From contig NZ_BDAC01000001.1 of NCBI RefSeq assembly GCF_002091635.1, positions 124,001-188,000 on the forward strand: a stretch of DNA of 64,000 nt, written 5' to 3'. Below are positions 12,661 to 19,632 of the stretch, one piece after another. This DNA is from Pseudomonas indica NBRC 103045. Its GTDB lineage: Bacteria > Pseudomonadota > Gammaproteobacteria > Pseudomonadales > Pseudomonadaceae. How positions within the stretch are numbered: the stretch's first letter is position 1; each line of letters starts with the position of its first letter. The notes below the pieces were generated by a model. The model was not told the origin of the DNA. It did not search any database and saw only the letters and a program-made list of their open reading frames with translations. The translations under genes were made by a program, and so were the position numbers.

Positions 12661-12901
12661 GATCACCCACCTCATCATCGAGGCCTTGGGTCTGGAAGAC
12701 ATCGGCCCGGAAGACATCGGCCGCGAGCTGACACTGTTCGGCGACGGCCTCGGCCTCGACTCGGTGGACGCCCTCGAACTCGGCCTGGCGATCCAGAAGC
12801 GCTTCGGCATCAAGATCGACGCCGACGCCAAGGACACCCGCAAGCACTTCGCCAACGTCGCCAGCCTGGCGGCGTTCGTCAGCGCCCGGCAGGCCGCGTG
12901 A
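12641..12901 (+). CDS. Acyl carrier protein 1 of aryl polyene pathway
   Basis: 86-residue ACP. The 4'-phosphopantetheine attachment site is Ser41 in GLDSVDALEL. The sequence is acidic and helical, as expected for the fold. It is one of two adjacent ACPs (ApeE/ApeF-type pair), thought to divide starter loading and chain extension. No phosphopantetheinyl transferase lies in the operon, so activation must come from a gene elsewhere. Start ATG lies within the end of the acyltransferase gene (20-nt overlap), indicating coupled translation. Confidence 0.9.
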   Translation: MSELELEITHLIIEALGLEDIGPEDIGRELTLFGDGLGLDSVDALELGLAIQKRFGIKIDADAKDTRKHFANVASLAAFVSARQAA

Positions 12902-12910
12902 GGAGGAACC

Positions 12911-13162
12911 ATGCAAAACCGTGAAGACATCTTCGCCACCCTGCGCGACGCCCTGGTCGAGCTGTTCGAACTGGAGCCGGAGCGCGTCACCCTGGACGCC
13001 AACCTGTACCAGGACCTGGAAATCGACAGCATCGACGCGGTGGACCTGATCGACCACCTCAAGCGCCAGACCGGCAAGAAGATCGCCGCCGAAGACTTCA
13101 AGAGCGTGCGCACCGTGGGCGACGTGGTCGAGGCCGTGCATCGGATGGTCAACCCGGCATGA
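12911..13162 (+). CDS. Acyl carrier protein 2 of aryl polyene pathway
   Basis: 83-residue ACP with attachment serine Ser40 in EIDSIDAVDL. It differs clearly from ACP 1 (its serine loop is EIDSID rather than GLDSVD), so the two are not a recent duplication and probably serve different steps. A good SD (GAGGAGG) precedes the ATG 9 nt after the ACP 1 stop. It overlaps the next gene by 4 nt (ATGA). Confidence 0.9.
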   Translation: MQNREDIFATLRDALVELFELEPERVTLDANLYQDLEIDSIDAVDLIDHLKRQTGKKIAAEDFKSVRTVGDVVEAVHRMVNPA

Positions 13163-13704
13163 GCCGACTGATCGGCCTGGTGCTGGTCCTGGCCGGCCTC
13201 GCCTACCCGTTCGCCGTGTACTTCGGCATCGAGCACCTGTCGCCGCGCGTCTTCGCACTGCTGCTCGGCGGGCTCTGGCTGGCGCGCGCGCTGAGCGTGC
13301 GCAAACGCCCCGGCGGCCGCTGGATGGCCGGCGCCGCCCTGGCCTTCTGCCTGCTGCTGGCCCTGGCCAATACCCCGGCGCTGCTGCGCTGGTACCCGGT
13401 GCTGATCAGCCTGCTGATGCTCGGCCTGTTCGGCCTCAGCCTGGTATATGGCCCGCCGCTGGTGGAACGACTGGCGCGCCTGCGCGAGCCGGAGCTACCG
13501 GAAGTCGCGGTGCGCTACACGCGCCAGGTGACCAAGGTCTGGGCGCTGTTCTTTCTCTGCAACGGCCTGCTCGCCGCCGCCCTTACCCTGTGGGCGCCGC
13601 TGAGCTGGTGGACGCTCTACAACGGCCTGATCGCCTATGCCCTGATGGGCCTGCTGTTCGCCGGCGAATGGCTGCTGCGCCAGCGGGTCAGGAGGCACGC
13701 ATGA
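13159..13704 (+). CDS. COG4648-type inner-membrane protein of aryl polyene operons
   Basis: 181-residue polytopic membrane protein with about five or six hydrophobic segments and a short charged central region (RLREPELPEVAVRYTRQVTKVW, residues about 106-128). I recognise it as the predicted membrane protein regularly found next to the ACP and ligase genes in aryl polyene clusters; no biochemical role is known to me. It may scaffold the soluble enzymes at the membrane (inference). It overlaps both neighbours by 4 nt (ATGA junctions). Confidence 0.72.
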   Translation: MSRLIGLVLVLAGLAYPFAVYFGIEHLSPRVFALLLGGLWLARALSVRKRPGGRWMAGAALAFCLLLALANTPALLRWYPVLISLLMLGLFGLSLVYGPPLVERLARLREPELPEVAVRYTRQVTKVWALFFLCNGLLAAALTLWAPLSWWTLYNGLIAYALMGLLFAGEWLLRQRVRRHA

Positions 13705-15380
13705 GCTGGATCGGCATGGATCGCCTGCTGTTGGATGCCCCTGTCGGACGCCTCGTGACCGTCGCTCCGACCCTCGACCTCGCTACCCTGGCCAGCCAGG
13801 CCGGGCACCTCGCCGGTGGCTTGCAGGCACGCGGGGTGAAGCGGCTGGCGCTGCATCTGGAAGACGCCGCCGAGCTGGCCATCGCCCTGCTCGGCGCCTG
13901 GCGGGCGGACGTGGAGGTGGTGCTGCCGGCCGACCTGCAAGCGCAGAACCGCCAGCGCCTGGCCGAGCGCGTCGACCTCTGGCTGACCGACCAGCCCGGC
14001 GACAGCCGCCTGGACGACCTCTACGGCGACGCACTGCCCACCGCCGCGCTCGACCTCGATCGCTGCCGCCTGACCCTGAGCACCTCGGGCTCCAGCGGCG
14101 AGCCCAAGCTGATCGGTAAATCCCTGCGCCAGCTGGCCAACGAAGTGGCGGTGCTGGAGCAATGCTGGGGCGCCGAACTGGGCGACGCGACCGTGCTCGG
14201 CAGTGTCGCCGCGCAACATATCTACGGTCTGCTGTTCCGTGTGCTCTGGCCGCTCTGCGCCGGGCGTCCGTTGCTCCGCCGCGCCCTGCCGTTCGGCGAG
14301 GACCTGCAACGGGCCAGCCTGGAACATGCCGACTTCGCCTGGGTCTGCAGCCCGGCGCTGCTCAAGCGCATGGGCGACAACCTCGACTGGCCGGCGCTCG
14401 GCCGGGTGCGTCGGGTGTTTTCCTCCGGCGGCGCCCTGCCCGCCGAGGCGGGGCAGCAGCTTTTCGAGCGCCTCGGCCAATGGCCCACGGAAATCTACGG
14501 CAGCTCGGAAACCGGCGGCATCGCCTGGCGCCAGGGCGGCACGCACTGGCAGCCCTTCCCTGGCGTCGAACTGAGCCAGGACGCGGACGGCGCCCTGCGC
14601 GTCGCCTCGCCCTACCTGCCGGCCGGGCATATCGAACAGACCGCCGACGCCGTGCGCTTCGCCGAGGATGGCCGCTTCGAACTGCTCGGCCGGCTCGACC
14701 GCATCGTCAAGCTGGAAGAAAAACGCATCTCCCTGCCCATGCTGGAACAGGCCCTGGCCGGCCACCCGTGGGTGAGCGAAGCCCGCCTCGGCGTGGTCCA
14801 GGAAAACCGCGCCTTCCTCGGCGCCTTGGTGGCGCTCAGCGAAGCCGGCCTGCATGCCCTGCGCAACCAAGGCCGACGTGCCGTCACCGAAGGGCTGCGC
14901 CGCCACCTCTCCGGCCATTGCGAGGCCCTCGCCCTGCCGCGCCGCTGGCGTCTGCTGCGGCGGCTGCCGAGCAACGCCCAGGGCAAGCTGCCACAGGCGG
15001 AGCTGGACGCCCTGCTGCGCGCGCCCCGGACCAGGCAACCGGAACTGCTAGGCGCGCGCCAGGAAGACGACCAGTGGCTGCTGGAACTGGAGGTGCCGCT
15101 GGACCTCGCCCACTTCACCGGGCATTTCCCGCGCACCCCGGTGCTACCCGGCGTGGTACAGATCGACTGGGTGCTGCACCTGGCCAATGAATACCTCGCC
15201 GTGCCGACGCGCTTCGCCGGCATGGAAGTGCTGAAGTTCCAGCAACTGGCCCGGCCAGGCGACCGCCTGCAACTGACCCTGCGTTTCGATGCCGAACGCG
15301 GCAAGCTGCACTTCGCCTACCGCAACGGCGAGGCGCCCTGCTCGTCGGGACGAATCCTGCTGGCGGCCGGCGATGACTGA
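13701..15380 (+). CDS. Acyl-ACP/AMP ligase fused to hot-dog dehydratase
   Basis: 559-residue two-domain enzyme. Residues 1 to about 450 form an adenylating (ANL) ligase: P-loop [10 protein letters not shown] (127-136), the YGSSETGG motif, the hinge [14 protein letters not shown] and the A10 lysine in NAQGKLP. Residues about 455-559 form a FabA/FabZ-like hot-dog domain with the catalytic motif [14 protein letters not shown]. It would activate the aryl starter and load it on an ACP, and also dehydrate 3-hydroxyacyl-ACP intermediates; in the aryl polyene clusters studied these are, as I recall, the separate proteins ApeH and ApeI. ATG at 13701 follows AGGAGG and overlaps the previous stop by 4 nt. 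Confidence 0.87.
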   Translation: MSWIGMDRLLLDAPVGRLVTVAPTLDLATLASQAGHLAGGLQARGVKRLALHLEDAAELAIALLGAWRADVEVVLPADLQAQNRQRLAERVDLWLTDQPGDSRLDDLYGDALPTAALDLDRCRLTLSTSGSSGEPKLIGKSLRQLANEVAVLEQCWGAELGDATVLGSVAAQHIYGLLFRVLWPLCAGRPLLRRALPFGEDLQRASLEHADFAWVCSPALLKRMGDNLDWPALGRVRRVFSSGGALPAEAGQQLFERLGQWPTEIYGSSETGGIAWRQGGTHWQPFPGVELSQDADGALRVASPYLPAGHIEQTADAVRFAEDGRFELLGRLDRIVKLEEKRISLPMLEQALAGHPWVSEARLGVVQENRAFLGALVALSEAGLHALRNQGRRAVTEGLRRHLSGHCEALALPRRWRLLRRLPSNAQGKLPQAELDALLRAPRTRQPELLGARQEDDQWLLELEVPLDLAHFTGHFPRTPVLPGVVQIDWVLHLANEYLAVPTRFAGMEVLKFQQLARPGDRLQLTLRFDAERGKLHFAYRNGEAPCSSGRILLAAGDD

Positions 15381-16158
15381 GCACAAGCCCTTCGCCCCCT
15401 CGCCCCACTGGGGAGAGAAGACCGCCTTCCACCCCTGCGCGGTGATCCCGGTCTACAACCACGAGCACGCCCTGCCGGTGGTGGTCGAAGCGCTGCGCCA
15501 GGCGCACCTGCCGTGCATCCTGGTAGACGACGCCTCCTCCCGGGCCTGCGCCGCGGTCATCGATCAACTGGCCGAAGACGAGTGGGTGCGGCGGGTCCGC
15601 CTGCCGGTCAACCAGGGCAAGGGCGGCGCGGTGATGGCCGGGCTGCGCGAAGCGCAACGACTGGGCTTCAGCCACGCGTTGCAGGTGGATGCCGACGGCC
15701 AGCACGACCTCGAGGACGTCGAGGACTTCCTCGAAGCCGCACGGGAAACGCCCGCCGCGCTGATCTGCGGCTACCCGCGCTACGACGACAGCGTGCCGAA
15801 GAGCCGTCTCTACGCCCGCTACCTGACCCATGTCTGGGTCTGGATCAACAGCCTGTCGCTGGGCATCCGCGACGGCATGTGCGGTTTCCGCGTCTACCCG
15901 CTGGCGCCGGTGGTCGAGCTGATCGACGCCGTCCGCCTCGGCACGCGCATGGACTTCGACCCGGAGATCCTCGTGCGCCTGGCCTGGCGCAACCAGCCGA
16001 TGCGCTGGCTGCCGACCCGCGTGCACTATCCGCTGGACGGCCTGTCGCACTTCCGCCTCTGGCAGGACAACACGCTGATCTCGAAGATGCACGCCAAGCT
16101 GTTCTTCGGCATGTTGCTGCGCGCCCCGCGGATCCTCTACCGGCGGTGGCGCGCATGA
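15373..16158 (+). CDS. Glycosyltransferase family 2
   Basis: 261-residue GT-A fold enzyme of the DPM1/WcaA-like type: PCAVIPVYNHEHALPVVVEA at the N-terminus, ILVDDASS, and the metal-binding VDADGQHD. It probably adds a sugar to the aryl polyene or its lipid anchor. The first 16 residues ([16 protein letters not shown]) precede the conserved domain and are encoded by a CCCCTCGCCCCACTGGGGAG palindrome resembling the CCCTCTCC repeat at 9977, so they look like an added leader. Start overlaps the ligase stop by 8 nt; its end overlaps the next gene by 4 nt. Confidence 0.85.
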   Translation: MTEHKPFAPSPHWGEKTAFHPCAVIPVYNHEHALPVVVEALRQAHLPCILVDDASSRACAAVIDQLAEDEWVRRVRLPVNQGKGGAVMAGLREAQRLGFSHALQVDADGQHDLEDVEDFLEAARETPAALICGYPRYDDSVPKSRLYARYLTHVWVWINSLSLGIRDGMCGFRVYPLAPVVELIDAVRLGTRMDFDPEILVRLAWRNQPMRWLPTRVHYPLDGLSHFRLWQDNTLISKMHAKLFFGMLLRAPRILYRRWRA

Positions 16159-17090
16159 GCGAACCGCTATCCGGCCAGCACTGGGCCGAGCACGAGGAGC
16201 GCGGCAGCTTCCTGCTGATGAGGTTCACCGCCTGGGCGGTGCGCCGCCTAGGCCGCCGTGCGCTGGCGCCGCTGCTGTACCTGATCGTCTTCTATTTCTT
16301 CCTGTTCGGCCGCAGCGCGCGCCAGAGTGCCCGCCAGTATCAGCAGCACCTCGCCGAAGCCAGCGGCCGCGCCGACCTGCGTCCCACGCTGCGTTCGGTG
16401 TTCGGCCAGTTCATGAGCTTCGCCGACAGCCTGCTGGACAAGCTCGATGTGTGGAACGGCCGCCTCGGCCTGGAGCAGATCGAACTGCACGACCCAGCCG
16501 GCCTGCGCCAGCAGTTGCGCGGCGCCCGCGGGCAACTGCTGGTCGGCTCCCACCTGGGCAATCTGGAAGTCTGCCGGGCGCTGGCCGAACTCGGCGAAAA
16601 AGTGCAGATGAACGTGCTGGTGCACACCCGCCACGCCGAGCACTTCAACCGCCTGCTGGGCGAGGCCGGCGCCAGCCACCTGCGGCTGATCCAGGTGAGC
16701 GAACTGGACCCGGCGATCATGCTGCAACTCTCCGAGCGCCTGGATCGCGGCGAGTGGTTGGCGATTGCCGGCGACCGCGTGCCGCTGCATGGCGGCCGGC
16801 GCGTCACGGTGGATTTCCTCGGCCATCCCGCCGACCTGCCGCAAGGCCCCTGGCTGCTGGCCGGGCTGCTGCAATGCCCGCTCAACCTGATGTTCTGCCT
16901 CAAGCAACAGGGCCGCTACCGGGTCCACCTGGAACCCTTCGCCGAGCGCATCCAATGGACACGCCGCGAACGCGAACAGGTTATCCGCGACTGGGCCCAG
17001 CGCTACGCCGACCGTCTCGGCGAACGCTGCCTGAACGCTCCCCTGCAATGGTTCAACTTCTACCCGTTCTGGAAACAGCATGACGACTGA
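16155..17090 (+). CDS. LpxL/HtrB-family lysophospholipid acyltransferase
   Basis: 311-residue membrane-anchored acyltransferase with one N-terminal hydrophobic segment (about 36-52) and the HX4E catalytic motif SHLGNLE (His133, Glu138), plus GDRVPL typical of the LpxL/LpxM fold. In this operon it probably transfers a fatty acyl or polyenoyl chain onto the glycosylated carrier lipid rather than onto lipid A; that is inferred from context. It overlaps the glycosyltransferase by 4 nt and the ammonia lyase by 11 nt. In some aryl polyene clusters the glycosyltransferase and acyltransferase are fused; here they are separate genes in the same order. Confidence 0.82.
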   Translation: MSEPLSGQHWAEHEERGSFLLMRFTAWAVRRLGRRALAPLLYLIVFYFFLFGRSARQSARQYQQHLAEASGRADLRPTLRSVFGQFMSFADSLLDKLDVWNGRLGLEQIELHDPAGLRQQLRGARGQLLVGSHLGNLEVCRALAELGEKVQMNVLVHTRHAEHFNRLLGEAGASHLRLIQVSELDPAIMLQLSERLDRGEWLAIAGDRVPLHGGRRVTVDFLGHPADLPQGPWLLAGLLQCPLNLMFCLKQQGRYRVHLEPFAERIQWTRREREQVIRDWAQRYADRLGERCLNAPLQWFNFYPFWKQHDD

Positions 17091-18612
17091 TACCGTGGTT
17101 TTCGGCGAAGGCCACCTGTCCATCGAGGACGTCCTCGCCGTGGCGCAACGCCGCGCACCGGCCGCGTTGCAGGCGGACGCCGCGTTCCGCCAGCGCATCG
17201 CCAAGGGCGCGCAGTTCCTCGACACCCTGCTGGACAAGGAAGGCGTGATCTACGGCGTGACCACCGGCTACGGCGACTCCTGCGTGGTCGCCGTGCCGCT
17301 GCAGCATGTCGAGGCCCTGCCGCGCCACCTCTATACCTTCCACGGCTGCGGCCTGGGCAAGCTGCTCGACGCCGAAGCCACCCGCGCCGTGCTCGCCGCC
17401 CGCCTGCGCTCGCTGTCCCACGGCGTGTCCGGCGTGCGCCTGGAGCTGCTGGAGCGGCTCCAGGGCTTCCTCGCCGAAGACGTCCTGCCGCTGATCCCGG
17501 AGGAAGGCTCGGTCGGCGCCAGCGGCGACCTCACGCCATTGTCCTACGTCGCCGCCACCCTCGCCGGCGAGCGCGACGTGCTCTGGCGCGGCGAAGTGCG
17601 CAGCGCCGCCGAGGTGCACCGCGCGCTGGGCTGGACGCCGCTGACCCTGCGGCCGAAGGAGGCCCTGGCGCTGATGAACGGCACCGCGGTGATGACCGGC
17701 CTCGCCTGCCTGGCTTATGCCCGCGCCGACTACCTGCTGCAACTGGCCACGCGCATCACCGCGCTCAACGTCATCGCCCTGCAAGGCAACCCGGAGCACT
17801 TCGACGAGCGCCTGTTCGCCGCCAAGCCGCATCCGGGCCAGACCCAGGTGGCCGCCTGGTTGCGCCAGGACTTGGCCATCGACGCGCCCACCGCGCCACT
17901 GCATCGCCTGCAGGACCGCTACTCGCTGCGCTGTGCCCCGCACGTGCTGGGCGTGCTGGCCGACAGCCTGGGCCTGCTGCGCCAGTTCATCGAGACCGAG
18001 CTGAACAGCGCCAACGACAACCCGATCATCGACGCCGAGGCCGAGCGCGTGCTGCACGGCGGGCACTTCTATGGCGGGCACATCGCCTTCGCCATGGACA
18101 GCCTGAAGAACCTGGTGGGCAACGTCGCCGACCTGCTCGACCGCCAGCTCGCCCTGCTGGTGGACGTGCGCTACAACCACGGCCTGCCGAGCAACCTGTC
18201 CGGCGCGCCCGCGGACACGGCGATGATCAACCACGGCTTCAAGGCCGTGCAGATCGGCGCCAGCGCCTGGACCGCCGAGGCACTGAAGAACACCCTGCCG
18301 GCCAGCGTGTTCTCGCGCTCCACCGAATGCCACAACCAGGACAAGGTGAGCATGGGCACCATCGCCGCCCGCGATGCCCTGCGCAGCCTGGAGCTGACCG
18401 AGCAGGTCGCCGCCGCCACGCTGCTCGCCGCCAACCAGGGTGTCTGGCTGCGCCAGCAGGGCGGCCATGAGGCCCTGCCGGCGCCACTGGCGCAGATGCG
18501 CGAACAACTGGCCGAAGACTTCCCGCCGCTGATCGAAGACCGCGCCCTGGAAGGCGAACTGCGCCTGTGCCTGGAGCGCATCCGCAGTCGCCACTGGAGC
18601 CTCTATGCGTAA
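17080..18612 (+). CDS. MIO-type aromatic amino acid ammonia lyase (HAL/PAL/TAL family)
   Basis: 510-residue cytosolic enzyme that removes ammonia from an aromatic amino acid to give an aryl acrylate, the likely starter of the polyene. The MIO-forming triad Ala147-Ser148-Gly149 (GASGDLTPLS) and the catalytic tyrosine Tyr58 (YGVTTGYGD) are intact. At the substrate-selectivity pair, where TAL has His-Leu, PAL Phe-Leu and HAL Ser-His, this protein has Phe87-His88 (LYTFHGCGLG), so the substrate is not obvious. Length fits bacterial HAL/TAL. Histidine utilisation is unlikely because no other hut gene is present. Start ATG overlaps the acyltransferase by 11 nt; the next gene starts inside its last codons. 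Confidence 0.88.
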   Translation: MTTDTVVFGEGHLSIEDVLAVAQRRAPAALQADAAFRQRIAKGAQFLDTLLDKEGVIYGVTTGYGDSCVVAVPLQHVEALPRHLYTFHGCGLGKLLDAEATRAVLAARLRSLSHGVSGVRLELLERLQGFLAEDVLPLIPEEGSVGASGDLTPLSYVAATLAGERDVLWRGEVRSAAEVHRALGWTPLTLRPKEALALMNGTAVMTGLACLAYARADYLLQLATRITALNVIALQGNPEHFDERLFAAKPHPGQTQVAAWLRQDLAIDAPTAPLHRLQDRYSLRCAPHVLGVLADSLGLLRQFIETELNSANDNPIIDAEAERVLHGGHFYGGHIAFAMDSLKNLVGNVADLLDRQLALLVDVRYNHGLPSNLSGAPADTAMINHGFKAVQIGASAWTAEALKNTLPASVFSRSTECHNQDKVSMGTIAARDALRSLELTEQVAAATLLAANQGVWLRQQGGHEALPAPLAQMREQLAEDFPPLIEDRALEGELRLCLERIRSRHWSLYA

Positions 18613-19030
18613 GGATGGCGTACTGCAGGCCGAGGTGGAAATCCTCGTGCCCTTCTTCGATGTGGACTCGATGGACGTGGTCTGGCACGGCCACTACGTC
18701 AAATACCTGGAAGTCGCCCGTTGCGCCCTGCTCGATCGCATCGGCCACAACTACGTGCAGATGCGCGACGCCGGCTACGCCTGGCCGATCATCGATCTGC
18801 AGTTGCGCTACGTGCGCGGCGCGCGCTTCGGCCAGCGCCTCAGCGTCCGCGCCGACCTGGTGGAGTGGGAAAACCGGCTGAAGATCAACTACCTCATCAC
18901 CGACGCCGAGACCGGCGAACGGATGACCCGTGGCAGCACGGTGCAGGTCGCGGTGGAAATCGCCACGCGGGAAATGCTGCTGGCCTCGCCGACCGTGTTC
19001 GTCGAGGCGGTGGAGAGGGCGCTGGCGTGA
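18605..19030 (+). CDS. YbgC-like acyl-CoA/ACP thioesterase
   Basis: 141-residue hot-dog thioesterase of the 4-hydroxybenzoyl-CoA thioesterase type. The active-site segment DVDSMDVVWHGHYVKYLE places Asp21 where YbgC has its catalytic Asp. In the pathway it could release stalled or finished chains from ACP (proofreading or off-loading); this is inference from the operon. Start overlaps the lyase stop by 8 nt and its end overlaps the LolA-like gene by 4 nt. Confidence 0.85.
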   Translation: MRKDGVLQAEVEILVPFFDVDSMDVVWHGHYVKYLEVARCALLDRIGHNYVQMRDAGYAWPIIDLQLRYVRGARFGQRLSVRADLVEWENRLKINYLITDAETGERMTRGSTVQVAVEIATREMLLASPTVFVEAVERALA

Positions 19031-19632
19031 ACGGCCTGCTGCTGCGCGTCGTCGGCCTGCTCGCGACCCTGTGCCTGAGCAGCGGCACCTGGGCTTTCGA
19101 CCTCGACCAGCTCAGCGCCCGGCTCGCCACGCCGGAGGTGGTCCGCGGACCTTTCATCCAGGAAAAGCACCTGCGCGCCCTGCCCCAGCCGCTCGTCAGC
19201 CAGGGCCGCTTCGTCCTGGCCAAGGGGCACGGCCTGCTCTGGCTGCTGCACAGCCCGATCCGCCAGGACTACCGCATCGACGATAACGGCATGGCCCAGC
19301 GCGGCGCCCAGGGCTGGCAACGCCTGCCGCAGCAGAGCGCCGCCGCCCGGCAGAACCGCTTGTTCCTCGCCGTGCTGCAGGGCGACAGCAGCGGCCTGCA
19401 GCACGATTTCGAACTGGCGCTGAGCGGCACGGAAGACGACTGGCAACTGCGTCTGACGCCGCGCTCGGCCCTGCTCAAGCAGATCTTCGAGCGCATCGAG
19501 ATCGGCGGCGACGCCCTGGTCCGGCGCATCGAACTGCGGGAAACCCAGGGCGACCGCACCGTCCTGCGCCTGCCCGACAGCCAGCCCGGCACGGACCTGA
19601 ACGACGCGGAGCGCGCCGACTTTGCCGACTGA
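19027..19632 (+). CDS. LolA-like outer-membrane lipoprotein carrier
   Basis: 201-residue periplasmic protein with a clear Sec signal (hydrophobic LLLRVVGLLATLCLSS, cleavage near TWA-F, residue 23) and the LolA pattern near its start (LDQLSARLATPEVVRGPF), GRFVLAKGHGLLW and IRQDYRIDDNG. Rather than ordinary lipoproteins it may ferry the lipidated aryl polyene across the periplasm, working with the MMPL exporter next to it. GTG start at 19027 overlaps the thioesterase stop by 4 nt; no better start exists without losing the signal peptide. Confidence 0.82.
   Translation: MNGLLLRVVGLLATLCLSSGTWAFDLDQLSARLATPEVVRGPFIQEKHLRALPQPLVSQGRFVLAKGHGLLWLLHSPIRQDYRIDDNGMAQRGAQGWQRLPQQSAAARQNRLFLAVLQGDSSGLQHDFELALSGTEDDWQLRLTPRSALLKQIFERIEIGGDALVRRIELRETQGDRTVLRLPDSQPGTDLNDAERADFAD

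Noticed and set aside
15513-16154. Upstream extension of the LpxL-like acyltransferase frame across the glycosyltransferase gene
   Set aside because: Translation is Arg/Pro/Ala-rich and lies on top of a conserved glycosyltransferase; the natural start MSEPLSGQH is at 16155.
17080-18612. Histidine ammonia lyase of histidine utilisation (hutH)
   Set aside because: The selectivity residues differ from HAL (Phe-His instead of Ser-His) and no hutU, hutI or hutG is nearby; the operon context is aryl polyene synthesis.
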